A stretch of DNA of 64,000 nt from Planktothrix paucivesiculata PCC 9631 (GCF_900009265.2 NZ_LR735001.1:62001-126000); one strand, 5' to 3'; shown: positions 54,021-63,869, counted from the stretch's first letter. The notes: generated by a model not told the origin, from the letters alone. Program-made: numbers and translations.

Positions 54021-54128
54021 CCTTTGTGTCTTAGTGTCTTGGTGGTTAAATTAATCCTACAATTAATGATTCAAAAGTAGGAGCGAAGATCAAGATTAGT
54101 TTAACCCCGAAGACACAAAGACACAGAG
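54021..54128. repeat. Long imperfect inverted repeat of the ACACAAAG family
   Basis: The left arm (54021-54058) reads CCTTTGTGTCTTAGTGTCTT and on into TTAAATTAATC; the right arm (54095-54128) reads GATTAGTTTAACCCC and on into AGACACAAAGACACAGAG. The arms pair imperfectly over about 30 bases around a 36-base spacer, a possible MITE-like or hairpin unit. Same sequence family as 40583 and 41389. Confidence 0.6.
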
Positions 54129-54214
54129 AATTGATCAACTATTCCTATCTCTTGTCTTGAAACTTTGCTAAACTAATTTTAAGAAAAGTAAAGAGTTGAA
54201 TCAATCGGAGCTTC

Positions 54215-57133
54215 ATGTTAGAGATTACTTCCTCAGCGAACACCCAGATGGAAACCATGCTATCTTCCGCCCCCAAGGGTAACGGAAACCCCCCCCAGTC
54301 CCAGGGGTTTGCCCAACGGCATCTAGGCCCCAATTCCGTTGAGATTCAACAAATGTTAGAATTGTTGGGGGTTTCTAGTTTAGAAACTTTAATTGATCAA
54401 ACAATTCCCTCAACCATTCGCCTCAATCATAGCCTAAAATTACCAGAAGCGTTAAGTGAATATGCGGCTTTAAATCAATTAAAAGCGATCGCTTCTCAAA
54501 ATCAAGTCTATCGTTCTTTTATTGGCATGGGATACTCCGATTGTATCACACCCGGAGTGATTCAAAGAAATATCCTAGAAAATCCCGGTTGGTATACCGC
54601 TTATACCCCCTATCAAGCCGAAATTGCCCAAGGTCGCTTAGAAGCTTTATTAAACTTTCAAACCCTAATTATTGACTTAACCGGATTAGAAATAGCTAAC
54701 GCTTCCCTACTCGATGAAGCCACCGCCGCCGCCGAAGCTATGAGTCTAAGTTATGCCGTTTCTAAAACCAAAGCTAAGGGCTTTTTTGTTTCCCAAGATT
54801 GTCACCCTCAAACTATTGATGTAGTTAAAACCAGGGCAATTCCCCTAGGTATTGAGATTATTATTGGAGATCATCATACCTTTGATTTTAGCACATCTAT
54901 CTTTGGATGTCTACTGCAATATCCTACTACTGATGGTACAATTTATGACTATCGAAACTTTATCGAAACAGCCCAAAAACATCAGGCTTTAGTTACCGTG
55001 GCGGCGGATATTTTAAGTTTAACTCTATTAACATCTCCTGGGGAATTAGGAGCAGATATTGCGGTCGGAAGTACCCAACGGCTGGGGGTTCCCCTGGGTT
55101 ATGGTGGCCCCCATGCGGCCTATTTTGCCACCAAAGAAGCCTATAAACGCAACGTTCCGGGTAGGATGGTGGGTGTGTCTAAAGATGCCCAAGGAAACCC
55201 CGCCTTGCGGTTAGCATTACAAACCCGGGAGCAACATATTCGCCGCGATAAAGCTACCAGTAATATTTGTACAGCCCAGGTCTTATTAGCGGTAATTGCC
55301 AGTTTATATGCGGTCTATCATGGGCCGTCTGGACTCCAACAAATTGCCCAAACCATTCATCAGTTAACCCTAACCTTAGCAGAAGGATTAAAACGGTTAG
55401 GATATGTAATAGGAACAGAACCCTTTTTTGATACCATTAAAGTCACATTAGGGAAGAAATCCTTAACGAAAATTCTATCTGCCTCCCAAGTTAAACAGAT
55501 CAATCTCCGAGTCATTGATGATCAAACCGTTGGCATTAGTTTGGATGAAACCACCACAATTAATGATGTCATTGATTTATGGCAAATCTTTGCCGAATCT
55601 GAATTAACATTTACCGTTGAAGATGTTTTAAACCCGTCAGAAAACCTAACTGCATTTACCCGAAAATCTGCCTATTTAACCCATCCTGTTTTCAACAGTT
55701 ACCATTCAGAAACCGAACTTCTGCGCTATATTCATCGCTTAGAAACTAAGGATTTATCCTTAACTACTTCGATGATTCCTTTGGGTTCCTGTACAATGAA
55801 ATTGAACGCCACGGCGGAAATGATTCCGGTAACTTGGCCAGAATTTGGAAAACTCCATCCTTTCGCCCCAAAAGACCAAACCCAAGGCTATCAAATTCTG
55901 TTTGAACAATTAGAAAACTGGTTAGCAGAAATAACAGGATTTGCCGGAATTTCGTTACAACCAAATGCAGGTTCCCAGGGAGAATATGCCGGATTATTGG
56001 TTATTCGCCACTACCACGAAAGTCGGGGAGAAATAAACCGAAATATCTGTTTAATTCCCGAATCTGCCCACGGCACAAACCCAGCTAGTGCGGTGATGTG
56101 CGGGTTTAAAGTAGTTCCGGTTGCTTGTGATGATCAAGGCAATATTAATATCAATGATTTGCAAGCAAAAGCCGAAAAACATCAAGATAATTTAGCTGCA
56201 TTAATGATAACATATCCTTCAACCCACGGTGTCTTTGAAACCGGAATTGAAGACATTTGTAATATCATTCACAGCAACGGCGGACAGGTTTATATGGATG
56301 GGGCAAATATGAACGCCCAAGTCGGGTTATGTCGTCCCGGGGATTTTGGCGCCGATGTCTGCCACCTCAACCTGCATAAAACCTTCTGTATTCCCCACGG
56401 GGGCGGTGGGCCAGGGATGGGGCCGATTGGGGTCGCTGCCCATTTAGTTCCCTTCCTCCCCGGTCATGGGGTCGTAAATATCCCAGGAAGTCAAACCGGG
56501 GCTGTTTCCGCCGCCCCTTGGGGGAGTGCGAGTATCCTGGTGATTTCTTGGATGTATATTGCTATGATGGGGGCGAAGGGGTTAACAGAAGCGACAAAAT
56601 TGGCAATTTTAAATGCGAATTATATTGCCAATCGTTTAAATAACTATTACCCGATTTTGTACAAAGGAAATCAGGGATTTGTTGCCCATGAATGTATTTT
56701 AGATTTGCGGGGCGTGAAGAAATCTGCGGGTATTGAAGTTGATGATATTGCTAAACGATTAATGGACTATGGATTCCATGCCCCGACGGTTTCTTGGCCT
56801 GTAGCTGGAACTATGATGGTAGAACCAACTGAAAGCGAATCTAAAGCCGAATTAGATCGGTTTTGTGATGCGATGATTGCCATTTATCAGGAGATTTCCG
56901 AGATAGAATCGGGGGCGATGGATGCCACTAATAATATGTTAAAAAATGCGCCCCATACGGCAATTTCCTTACTTTGTGGCGAATGGAATCATCCCTATTC
57001 CCGTGAACAAGCCGCCTATCCCGCCCCCTGGACAAAAGAACATAAATTCTGGCCGTCTGTGGGACGAATTGATAATGCTTTTGGCGATCGCAATTTTATC
57101 TGTTCCTGCTTACCAATGGATGCCTATGAGTAA
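54215..57133 (+). CDS. gcvP: Glycine dehydrogenase (decarboxylating), P-protein
   Basis: PLP enzyme of the glycine cleavage system that decarboxylates glycine and passes the aminomethyl group to the H-protein; essential for photorespiration. The 972-residue single chain contains both halves of the family. The PLP-binding lysine is K722 in [16 protein letters not shown], and the glycine-rich loop follows it. The N-terminal start [31 protein letters not shown] and [13 protein letters not shown] are diagnostic. The ATG at 54215 has CGGAG upstream. No gcvT or gcvH is adjacent. Confidence 0.97.
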   Translation: MLEITSSANTQMETMLSSAPKGNGNPPQSQGFAQRHLGPNSVEIQQMLELLGVSSLETLIDQTIPSTIRLNHSLKLPEALSEYAALNQLKAIASQNQVYRSFIGMGYSDCITPGVIQRNILENPGWYTAYTPYQAEIAQGRLEALLNFQTLIIDLTGLEIANASLLDEATAAAEAMSLSYAVSKTKAKGFFVSQDCHPQTIDVVKTRAIPLGIEIIIGDHHTFDFSTSIFGCLLQYPTTDGTIYDYRNFIETAQKHQALVTVAADILSLTLLTSPGELGADIAVGSTQRLGVPLGYGGPHAAYFATKEAYKRNVPGRMVGVSKDAQGNPALRLALQTREQHIRRDKATSNICTAQVLLAVIASLYAVYHGPSGLQQIAQTIHQLTLTLAEGLKRLGYVIGTEPFFDTIKVTLGKKSLTKILSASQVKQINLRVIDDQTVGISLDETTTINDVIDLWQIFAESELTFTVEDVLNPSENLTAFTRKSAYLTHPVFNSYHSETELLRYIHRLETKDLSLTTSMIPLGSCTMKLNATAEMIPVTWPEFGKLHPFAPKDQTQGYQILFEQLENWLAEITGFAGISLQPNAGSQGEYAGLLVIRHYHESRGEINRNICLIPESAHGTNPASAVMCGFKVVPVACDDQGNININDLQAKAEKHQDNLAALMITYPSTHGVFETGIEDICNIIHSNGGQVYMDGANMNAQVGLCRPGDFGADVCHLNLHKTFCIPHGGGGPGMGPIGVAAHLVPFLPGHGVVNIPGSQTGAVSAAPWGSASILVISWMYIAMMGAKGLTEATKLAILNANYIANRLNNYYPILYKGNQGFVAHECILDLRGVKKSAGIEVDDIAKRLMDYGFHAPTVSWPVAGTMMVEPTESESKAELDRFCDAMIAIYQEISEIESGAMDATNNMLKNAPHTAISLLCGEWNHPYSREQAAYPAPWTKEHKFWPSVGRIDNAFGDRNFICSCLPMDAYE

Positions 57134-57141
57134 TTAAAATA

Positions 57142-57178
57142 ATCCCCCGTTAATCTTTGATATGACGGGGGATTTTTG
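57142..57178 (+). terminator. Rho-independent terminator after gcvP
   Basis: A perfect 9-bp stem, ATCCCCCGT/ACGGGGGAT (57142-57150 with 57165-57173), 14-base loop, followed by a T-run. It starts 9 bp after the gcvP stop. A downstream frame that appears to start inside it (57162) is therefore not the true start of the next gene. Confidence 0.9.
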
Positions 57179-57263
57179 TTCTAATAATCCCTGTTGGGTG
57201 ATTTTTCATAAAGAACCTAAAGCCATTAATTTAGGTAAATTTTCAATCGCAACTTCTAAAACA

Positions 57264-58169
57264 ATGAATCAATCCTTAAATATTCCTTCCTATAGCGATT
57301 TATTTGAACCCACTATTAAAGCTCTTAAATCTTTAGGAGGGTCAGGAACAGTGCAAGAAATTTATGATCAAGTCTGTCAACTTCAAAGTTTCTCAGAACA
57401 ACAACAGAGTATTTTACATAAACAAGGGCCACAGACAGAAATTGACTATCGTTTAGGTTGGGTGAGAACTTATTTAAAAGTATATGGAGTTTTAGAAAGT
57501 GTAAGACGAGGAGTATGGTCACTCACGGAGAAAGGTAGAAATCTGCAAGTTATTAATCCTAAAGAAATTAATAGATTTGTAAATCAAACAACACGAAAGA
57601 AAACTGAAAATGTTATTCCTGAATCTGTTCAAGATTTTAATGTATTGCCACAACCTACAATTGAAACAATAGAATCTATTTCAGATAACGATCAAATTCC
57701 TGCTAATTCTGATATTTGGATAGAAAAACTATTGAAAGTTTTACAACAAATCCCTCCCGATAGTTTTGAAAGATTGTGTCAACGAATTTTAAGAGAATCG
57801 GGCTTTATTAAAGTTGAAGTAACCGGAAGAAAAGGAGATGGGGGAATTGATGGAATTGGAGTCTTAAAAATTGCCCTTTTGAGTTTTCAAGTATTCTTTC
57901 AATGTAAACGTTATACAGGTTCCGTTGGCCCTTCTGAAATTCGAGATTTCCGAGGTGCTATGGTAGGAAGAACCGATAAAGGTTTATTTCTAACCACAGG
58001 AACTTTTACCAGTTCAGCCAAACAAGAAGCAACCCGTGACGGTGCGCCCGTATTAGATTTAATTGATGGGGAACAACTTTGTCAAATTCTCAAAGATTTG
58101 AATTTAGGAGTCGAAACAAAAATGATTGAAGTCGTTGAAATTGATCAAAATTGGTTTAATCATTTATAA
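57264..58169 (+). CDS. Mrr-like restriction endonuclease
   Basis: A 301-residue protein from the ATG at 57264. The N-terminal winged-helix Mrr_N domain (about 8-100: YSDLFEPTIKALKSLGGSGTVQEIYDQV, RLGWVRTYLKVYGVLESVRRGVWSLTEKG) is the DNA-reading part. The C-terminal Mrr catalytic domain (about 160-290) shows GRKGDGGIDGIGVL and FQVFFQCKRYTGSVG, the D...QxK core of PD-(D/E)XK nucleases, then RTDKGLFLTTGTFTSSAKQEA. Mrr enzymes cut modified DNA. Full length. The next gene, an alpha/beta hydrolase, begins 58 bp downstream. Confidence 0.88.
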   Translation: MNQSLNIPSYSDLFEPTIKALKSLGGSGTVQEIYDQVCQLQSFSEQQQSILHKQGPQTEIDYRLGWVRTYLKVYGVLESVRRGVWSLTEKGRNLQVINPKEINRFVNQTTRKKTENVIPESVQDFNVLPQPTIETIESISDNDQIPANSDIWIEKLLKVLQQIPPDSFERLCQRILRESGFIKVEVTGRKGDGGIDGIGVLKIALLSFQVFFQCKRYTGSVGPSEIRDFRGAMVGRTDKGLFLTTGTFTSSAKQEATRDGAPVLDLIDGEQLCQILKDLNLGVETKMIEVVEIDQNWFNHL

Positions 58170-58227
58170 TTTCTATACTATAATTAAATACTAACTCAAC
58201 CCCAAAACACTTTACCTATTCTCTATT

Positions 58228-59148
58228 ATGCTTGTATTTTTTATTCATGGTGTCGCCACAAGGGATGCTTGCTACTCATCAAATTTACAACAACTTATCA
58301 AAACAGAATTTAGTCACCGGGAAGAAAAGAATCCTCATTTTTATGCTGGTTTTTGGGGTTCTGCTTTAACAGATATAGGGAAAATATGGAATGGTATTGA
58401 TGAGGATTTAGCAGCCGTTAAAAAGAAATATCCTAAAATTGCTAGTGAAGATATTTTTCGATATCGAACCTTTAGAGAAGGCTTATTTTCTCAATTTCTT
58501 GGAGATTTCTTTACCTATATGAATCCTGATAAGGGTCGAGAAATTCGCAAAACAATCGCTCAACAACTCTATAATTTTATTAAGGAAAACCCCAATGATT
58601 CTGAACTTCATATTGTTGCCCATTCGTTAGGAACTGTGATTTTATGGGATGTTTTATTTTCAGATCGATTTTCAGCGAAAGATCCCGCTTTATCGATTCG
58701 ATCTATGATTCGAGAATTGCAAAATCAGACAGATGTAAAACTTAAACATCAGGTTAATTTGAGCAGTATCACGCTCATGGGTTCGCCCATTTTATTGATT
58801 AACATGATGTTAGATGTGCGTCCCGAAAAAGTCAATCAATTTGCTCATTCCTATTCTTCTGAACACCCTTTAAGATGGCTCAATTTAATTCATGCTTCCG
58901 ACTTAATTACTTATCCCTTAAAAGCGAATTTACATCTGGCTGAAAATAGTTATCTAAAATTTGAAGATGAGTATTTATTAGACGATGCTAACTGGGTTGA
59001 AAAAATAGCTAGAAATTTTGGTCAAAATGACTTAGCAATGGCTGTGAGTTCTAGTGATGCCCATAATAGTTATTGGAATTGTCCTCACACTGCTAGATTA
59101 ATTACTAATAATATTTTAAATCAACTTGACAATAATGGTTTATTCTAA
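58228..59148 (+). CDS. Alpha/beta hydrolase of unknown substrate
   Basis: A 306-residue protein. The strand and turn VFFIHGVATRD begin it; the nucleophile elbow is HIVAHSLGTVILWDVL near residue 133 (G/H-x-S-x-G, here A-H-S-L-G). A later Asp (SDLITYPLKAN) and His (DAHNSYW, near 282) could complete the triad. It is lipase-like, with no signal peptide or anchor. It follows the Mrr-like gene closely in the same direction; a shared defence role is inference. The pair is A/T-rich compared with trpC and gcvP. Confidence 0.65.
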   Translation: MLVFFIHGVATRDACYSSNLQQLIKTEFSHREEKNPHFYAGFWGSALTDIGKIWNGIDEDLAAVKKKYPKIASEDIFRYRTFREGLFSQFLGDFFTYMNPDKGREIRKTIAQQLYNFIKENPNDSELHIVAHSLGTVILWDVLFSDRFSAKDPALSIRSMIRELQNQTDVKLKHQVNLSSITLMGSPILLINMMLDVRPEKVNQFAHSYSSEHPLRWLNLIHASDLITYPLKANLHLAENSYLKFEDEYLLDDANWVEKIARNFGQNDLAMAVSSSDAHNSYWNCPHTARLITNNILNQLDNNGLF

Positions 59149-59262
59149 TGTATCTGATGATATTCTACCCGATCCTAGAAAAAAGTTTGAAATAAAGCTC
59201 AATATCCATTAAAATGTTAATTCTGACAACCTACTGTTAAATCTTCAATATTGCTAAATTCT

Positions 59263-60153
59263 ATGGTACAAATTCGTCGTCGTCAACCTAATCCCGCCGT
59301 TGAAGTCTTAGGTTTACGCTATCAAGTAGCTATACCGGGTGCGGAACCTAAGAATATTTTAGAAGAAATTGTTTGGTATAAAGAAAAAGAAATTACCGAC
59401 CTTCGGGAACGTTTACCCCTAGAAAAATTAAAGCAAAAAGTCAATACAATTTCCGCCCCCCGTAACTTTTTTGAGGCATTAAAATCCAGTCAAACCCAAC
59501 CTGCGGTAATTGCAGAAGTTAAAAAAGCCTCCCCCAGTAAAGGAGTAATTCGAGAAGATTTTGACCCCGTGGCGATCGCTCAATCCTATCAACAAGGAGG
59601 CGCCAGTTGCCTATCAGTTCTAACCGATAAAAAATTCTTTCAAGGCAGTTTTGAAAACCTCTCTCAAATTCGGGCTGTTGTTGATTTACCCCTACTTTGT
59701 AAAGACTTTGTAATTTATCCCTATCAAATTTATCTGGCTAGATATTATGGAGCCGATGCGGTTTTATTAATTGCGGCAGTTCTCTCCGACCAAGACCTGC
59801 AATATTTCCTAAAAATTGCCAAAGTTTTAGGGATGACCGCTTTAATTGAAGTCCATACCTTGGAAGAATTAGATCGGGTATTAACCCTCGATGGTGTTAA
59901 CTTAATCGGGATTAATAACCGAGATTTACAGGATTTTTCTGTTGATTTACAAACCACTTGCCAATTGTTGCAAAGCCGCCAATCCCAACTACAATCCCGT
60001 GATATTTTAGTTGTGAGTGAATCGGGACTTTATACCCGTGAAGATATCAGTTTAGTCACCCAAGCCGGGGCGAAAGCCGTTTTAATTGGGGAATCTTTAA
60101 TCAAGCAACCCGATCCTGGTGTTGCCTTAAATCAACTGATTGCCATTAAGTGA
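59263..60153 (+). CDS. trpC: Indole-3-glycerol phosphate synthase
   Basis: TIM-barrel enzyme of tryptophan synthesis that closes the indole ring. Motifs are [30 protein letters not shown] (phosphate/carboxylate binding with the catalytic Lys), [50 protein letters not shown] and [12 protein letters not shown]. From the ATG at 59263 it is 296 residues. The roughly 45 extra N-terminal residues are usual in cyanobacterial TrpC. Confidence 0.95.
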   Translation: MVQIRRRQPNPAVEVLGLRYQVAIPGAEPKNILEEIVWYKEKEITDLRERLPLEKLKQKVNTISAPRNFFEALKSSQTQPAVIAEVKKASPSKGVIREDFDPVAIAQSYQQGGASCLSVLTDKKFFQGSFENLSQIRAVVDLPLLCKDFVIYPYQIYLARYYGADAVLLIAAVLSDQDLQYFLKIAKVLGMTALIEVHTLEELDRVLTLDGVNLIGINNRDLQDFSVDLQTTCQLLQSRQSQLQSRDILVVSESGLYTREDISLVTQAGAKAVLIGESLIKQPDPGVALNQLIAIK

Positions 60154-60341
60154 TATGATCAGAAAACGGTAGAACCGATTCCTATTTCCGCTTATGTTCA
60201 TTCAATAAGTTAATCCAAAAGGGATTAATGGATCGCATAAAGGGTTGAAATAAGAATTGAAAATTAAGTCACAATTTTGAGGAAAAATATTCCTTCTGTG
60301 ATTTATGCAGAACACCAAACCCTTATTAATAGAAACAGACC

Positions 60342-61496
60342 ATGGACGATAAATTAATGTTGATGATTCCAGGGCCAACTCCGGTTCCTGAACAGGCTTT
60401 ACTGGCGCTGTCCAAACACCCCATCGGACACCGCAGTGGCGATTTTTTCAAAATCATGGCCGAGGTGACGGAAAACCTGAAATGGTTACACCAAACCCAA
60501 AATGATGTGTTAATTTTAACCGTGAGTGGCACGGGGGCGATGGAAGCCGGAATTATTAATTTCCTCAGCCGGGGAGAAAAGGTGTTATGTGGTTCTAATG
60601 GTAAATTCGGAGAACGTTGGGTAGAAGTCGCCACCGCCTACGGGTTGGAAGTTGATACCGTCACCGTCGACTGGGGACAACCCCTAGACCCAGAAGCCTT
60701 CCGAGCTAAATTAGAAGCGGATACGAACAAAGAAATCAAGGCTGTAATTATCACCCACAGCGAAACTTCTACCGGGGTAATTAACGATTTAAAAGCGATT
60801 AATCACCATGTTAAAGCCCATGGAGCGTTAATGATTGCGGATGCTGTCACCAGTTTAGGTGCTTTTAATCTTCCCATCGATGAATGGGGGATTGATGTGG
60901 TGGCTTCTGGTTCTCAAAAAGGCTATATGATTCCCCCGGGTTTGGGATTTGTGGCGGTAAGTGATAAAGCCTGGGAAGCCTACAAAACCGCTAACCTCCC
61001 GCGCTATTATTTAGATTTGGGATTGTATAGCAAATCGGCGAAGAAAAATACAAATCCCTTTACTCCTCCGGTGAACTTGTTTTTTGCTTTACAAGTCACG
61101 TTACAAATGATGAAAAAAGAAGGGCTGGAAAATATTTTTGCCCGTCATCAACGGTTAACTAAAGTTACTCGGGAAGCGGTAAAAGCCCTGGGATTATCCT
61201 TATTTGCCGCCGATGAATGTGCGAGTCCTGCAATTACGGCCGTTGTTCCTCCCGATGGTTTAGATGCTGAAGATATTCGGGCTATTGTTAAGAAGAAATT
61301 CGATATTGTTTTGGCCGGAGGACAGGATCATCTCAAGGGTAAAATTTTCCGTATTGGGCATTTAGGATTTGTGAGCGATCGCGATATTTTAACGGCGATC
61401 GCTTCCTTAGAAGCGGCATTACAGGAACTTGGTTATCAAGGATTTACTCCGGGTGCTGGAGTTGCTGCGGCGGCTCGGGTGTTAGCAGAATCTTAA
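60342..61496 (+). CDS. Alanine--glyoxylate (serine-pyruvate) aminotransferase family protein
   Basis: A 384-residue class V PLP aminotransferase. Signatures are the MIPGPTPVPEQALLALS start, HRSGDFFKIM, LTVSGTGAMEAGIIN, THSETSTGV, IADAVTSLGA and the PLP lysine K193 in GSQKGYMIPPG. Known in cyanobacteria as the soluble-hydrogenase 42-kDa subunit by old naming, but it most likely transaminates glyoxylate from alanine or serine in photorespiration, complementing gcvP 3 kb upstream. Followed by a clear terminator. Confidence 0.92.
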   Translation: MDDKLMLMIPGPTPVPEQALLALSKHPIGHRSGDFFKIMAEVTENLKWLHQTQNDVLILTVSGTGAMEAGIINFLSRGEKVLCGSNGKFGERWVEVATAYGLEVDTVTVDWGQPLDPEAFRAKLEADTNKEIKAVIITHSETSTGVINDLKAINHHVKAHGALMIADAVTSLGAFNLPIDEWGIDVVASGSQKGYMIPPGLGFVAVSDKAWEAYKTANLPRYYLDLGLYSKSAKKNTNPFTPPVNLFFALQVTLQMMKKEGLENIFARHQRLTKVTREAVKALGLSLFAADECASPAITAVVPPDGLDAEDIRAIVKKKFDIVLAGGQDHLKGKIFRIGHLGFVSDRDILTAIASLEAALQELGYQGFTPGAGVAAAARVLAES

Positions 61497-61518
61497 TTTA
61501 ATTTTTGAGAATTCTATG

Positions 61519-61542
61519 GGTGGGCTATTGCCCACCTTTTTT
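61519..61542 (+). terminator. Rho-independent terminator after the aminotransferase
   Basis: A perfect 7-bp stem GGTGGGC/GCCCACC (61519-61525 with 61530-61536), loop TATT, followed by six T. Lies between two convergent genes. Confidence 0.92.
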
Positions 61543-61559
61543 GCTAAAAATCTAAATTT

Positions 61560-61775
61560 TTAAGCGGTTTCTAACCAGTCAAAAATTTTATCTAACTGTT
61601 CTAAAGTCACTAAACCATATTGCCACAGGGTCATGGATACGGGACTTGGATCTTGATATTTATGTTGAGCGTCCGTGGGATGATTTGCTCGTTCTGCCAT
61701 GGCAATTGAGTCCGCAGATAGGGATAATTCATTCTCCAAAAAATGAATAAATCGAGAGTAATTACTGGGTGTCAT
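61560..61775 (-). CDS. DUF2949 family protein
   Basis: A 71-residue cyanobacterial protein: MTPSNYSRFIHFLENELSLS through SADSIAMAERANHP and VSMTLWQYGLVTLEQLDKIFDWL, the DUF2949 signature (long N-helix, LPxxLWxYGLI-like motif). Function unknown. I start it at the ATG at 61775, since AGGAGG on this strand is about 11 bp upstream; a GTG at 61787 overlaps that site and is unlikely. Confidence 0.8.
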   Translation of the reverse strand: MTPSNYSRFIHFLENELSLSADSIAMAERANHPTDAQHKYQDPSPVSMTLWQYGLVTLEQLDKIFDWLETA

Positions 61776-62444
61776 TCTAACATTCACCTCCTAATTTAAT
61801 AAGGATTAAAGGGTTAACAAAAAAAATTTTGATAAAAGCGGCAAATTGCCTTTTTTTATAGATTGATATACCGATCAAGTCTGAGGTTTAAAACTTCAGA
61901 ACCTTGATCCGTAGCTATTGATTTGGCTGGAGAAAAACTTAAGTATTACTAAACTATTTACCCAGTTTTCTTCTCACGCATCTACATTAGCTGCGATGAA
62001 CATTCCGCACAATGGAGTGGTAGCCACACAATTTTCTGTCACAGGTTCACTTTCTGAAAGAATAAGTAACCCCTAAGACAGATGAAGCCATCAAAATTAA
62101 TCGTCGCTCGACAGAACAGTTTGCTTGTCAACAGAGAGAAGTAGCGGAACTCTAAGATATAGAGTCACAGTTTCACGGTTATTTAACCCTAGCTTGTTCA
62201 AGACGCGCGAACTTGACTCAAAATCAGCCTTGACAAAAAATCATTGTCGTGGATCAATTTTTTTAGCCCGCTTGCTTCTCCTCACACCTAAGAAGAATAA
62301 ATCAACTGTATAGGGTTAACGACTGGTACGCTGAACGGTTCACCGAATGAACAGATTAACAAATTTATTTGTTATTGTGTAGACCCTATCATTAAAGTTT
62401 TAACAAATTACATGAACTTTTGTAAAGTTTTTTAAACTTAAAGC
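61776..62444. other. Gene-free region of about 670 bp
   Basis: No convincing protein gene. Seen: a short hairpin GGCAA/TTGCC followed by seven T (about 61840-61858) reading plus; TCTCCTCACACC at about 62275, one base off the ACTCCTCACAC core of the cyanobacterial small RNA Yfr1 but without a clear second hairpin or terminator; overlapping GAAC/GTTC hairpins near 62330-62355. The region could carry an untranslated leader for DUF2949 or a small RNA; nothing is proved. Confidence 0.35.
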
Positions 62445-63047
62445 TCAGGGCTGAGAATTCAGAAAGTTGATCGGGATGCGATCGCCCACTTTCAGCCCCA
62501 ATTCCTGAGAGCGTCCACCCCGGAGTTCGATCACCCGATCCACCGGAACATCAGGGCCATAGGTAGGACAGGGTTCCTGTTCACAGGGGAGAGCATTGAC
62601 CTGAATGGCTTTCACCACATCACCCCGCAGAAAAATCATATCTAGGGGAATTTTGCAGTTTTTCATCCAAAACCCCACAACTCGAGGTTGAGCAAAGGGA
62701 AATAACATTCCCCGATCATCCGCGAGATCGGTTCTATACATTAAGCCTAATGCTTGCTGTTGGGGTGTTTTAGCTACTTCAAGCTGAATAAGTTCACGGC
62801 CAATTTTAGCCTTGGCTGTAATTGGTAACATTTGACCCCGATTTTCTTGGGTTATTATCGGAGACTGAGAAACCGTAGTTCCTAGGCTCGGAGGTTGTGC
62901 TGTTGAAACCGATGATAACAAAGGTGAACAGCTAACCAATAATACACCGACCATCCCAAAGCCCATAGAAACTAAGGCTTTTGGGATACGAGTCCAGAGC
63001 CAACCCGCCTCAAATTCAATTAACACTTCAAGGTTCAATGTTCTCAA
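62445..63047 (-). CDS. DUF192 family lipoprotein
   Basis: A 200-residue protein. A hydrophobic helix ending in LLVSCSPL (lipobox-like, Cys near residue 40) suggests a lipid-anchored periplasmic protein. The N-terminal 27 residues before MGFGMVGVLLVSC look unlike a signal peptide, so the real start may be the Met at about residue 28 (62966). The DUF192 domain from about 75 contains VAKTPQQQALGLMYRTDL, RGMLFPFAQPRVVGFWMKNCKIPLDMIFL and a C-terminal ELRGGRSQELGLKVGDRI. Function unknown. Confidence 0.8.
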   Translation of the reverse strand: MRTLNLEVLIEFEAGWLWTRIPKALVSMGFGMVGVLLVSCSPLLSSVSTAQPPSLGTTVSQSPIITQENRGQMLPITAKAKIGRELIQLEVAKTPQQQALGLMYRTDLADDRGMLFPFAQPRVVGFWMKNCKIPLDMIFLRGDVVKAIQVNALPCEQEPCPTYGPDVPVDRVIELRGGRSQELGLKVGDRIPINFLNSQP

Positions 63048-63116
63048 AAAATCCCTATCATCAGCGACAAAAGATTGTACAGCATCTTAGACAACTTTGA
63101 TCACGGATTTAAGAGG

Positions 63117-63179
63117 ATTACCCATTACCCATTACCCATTACCCATTACCCATTACCCATTACCCATTACCCATTACCC
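63117..63179. repeat. Heptamer tandem repeat (ATTACCC)9
   Basis: Nine perfect units. The TAA stop codon of the response-regulator gene (63174-63176, minus strand) lies inside the last unit, so the array starts within the gene's end. Confidence 0.92.
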
Positions 63180-63869
63180 GTCTCTGAGGACATATCCCAC
63201 TCCTCGAACGGTTTGAATTAGGCGTTTTTCCCCTTCATCTTCAATTTTGAGCCGTAAATAACGAATATAAACTTCTATAACGTTAGACTCTCCCAGAAAG
63301 TCGTAACCCCAGACATTCTCTAAAATTTGTTCCCGGGTCAATACTTCTCGCGGATGTTCCATTAAATATTTAAGTAACTCATACTCTTTCATCGTTAGAT
63401 CAATAGTTCTACCATTGCGGAGCGCCCGACGGGTTGCTAAATCTAAGACTAATTCCCCAAAGCGTAATTGTTCGTTATTGCTAGTTGCAGGTTGCAAATA
63501 CAGATTAATCCGTTCCAAAAAGGTTTCGGTTCGATAGGGTTTTAAACAATAGTCATCTGCCCCCGACTCTAAACAAGCAATACGGTCTTCGATCGCATCT
63601 TTTGCCATTAAAATTAACACAGGTATCCGGCTGCCTAAATCCCGTAAATGACTACAAACCGATAGTCCTGACTCTCCCGCCAATAGTCGGTCAATGACTA
63701 TTAATGCTGGTTGTAATTCCGTTGCTTGATGTAATCCCGTCACTCCATTATTCACCACAATCGGATAATAACCCGCTTCTTCTAAATCTAGGCTAATCTG
63801 TTGAGCTAACAGTTCATCTGGCTCAATAACTAAGATCGAAGGATGCTGATCTAACCCCAACTTATTCAT
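63174..63869 (-). CDS. nblR: OmpR/PhoB-type response regulator, NblR-like
   Basis: A 231-residue two-domain regulator. The receiver (about 10-122) has the E-P-D acidic site, the Asp in ALIVIDRLLAGESG and Lys in YCLKPY, but lacks the usual Thr/Ser (LILMAKD, Ala instead). The winged helix DNA-binding domain ends RYLRLKIEDEGEKRLIQTVRGVGYVLRDG. The sequence as a whole, including VIDRLLAGESGLSVCSHLR and LTMKEYELLKYLMEHPREVL, resembles NblR, which controls phycobilisome breakdown in stress and can work without phosphorylation. The nblR name is by resemblance. The stop codon lies in a tandem repeat. Confidence 0.8.
   Translation of the reverse strand: MNKLGLDQHPSILVIEPDELLAQQISLDLEEAGYYPIVVNNGVTGLHQATELQPALIVIDRLLAGESGLSVCSHLRDLGSRIPVLILMAKDAIEDRIACLESGADDYCLKPYRTETFLERINLYLQPATSNNEQLRFGELVLDLATRRALRNGRTIDLTMKEYELLKYLMEHPREVLTREQILENVWGYDFLGESNVIEVYIRYLRLKIEDEGEKRLIQTVRGVGYVLRDG

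Larger units (their letters stand above)
53857..54214. other. Repeat-rich gap upstream of gcvP
   Basis: About 358 bp with no gene. It contains an AGAAACC-family copy (53874-53888) and a large imperfect inverted repeat of the ACACAAAG family (54021-54128). The gcvP promoter should be in the last 80 bp. Glycine riboswitch features were looked for by eye and not seen. Confidence 0.5.

Noticed and set aside
53857-54214. Glycine riboswitch before gcvP
   Set aside because: No tandem aptamer-like conserved cores are visible; the region is filled by dispersed repeats.
57162-57263. N-terminal extension of the Mrr-like protein
   Set aside because: It would start inside the right arm of the gcvP terminator; the ATG at 57264 gives the usual Mrr start.
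62262-62300. Yfr1 small RNA gene
   Set aside because: Only the core motif nearly matches; I could not see the two flanking hairpins and terminator, so no feature was called.
63117-63179. CRISPR-like array
   Set aside because: Direct 7-bp units with no spacers; this is a tandem microsatellite, as are the arrays at 14045 and 46127.
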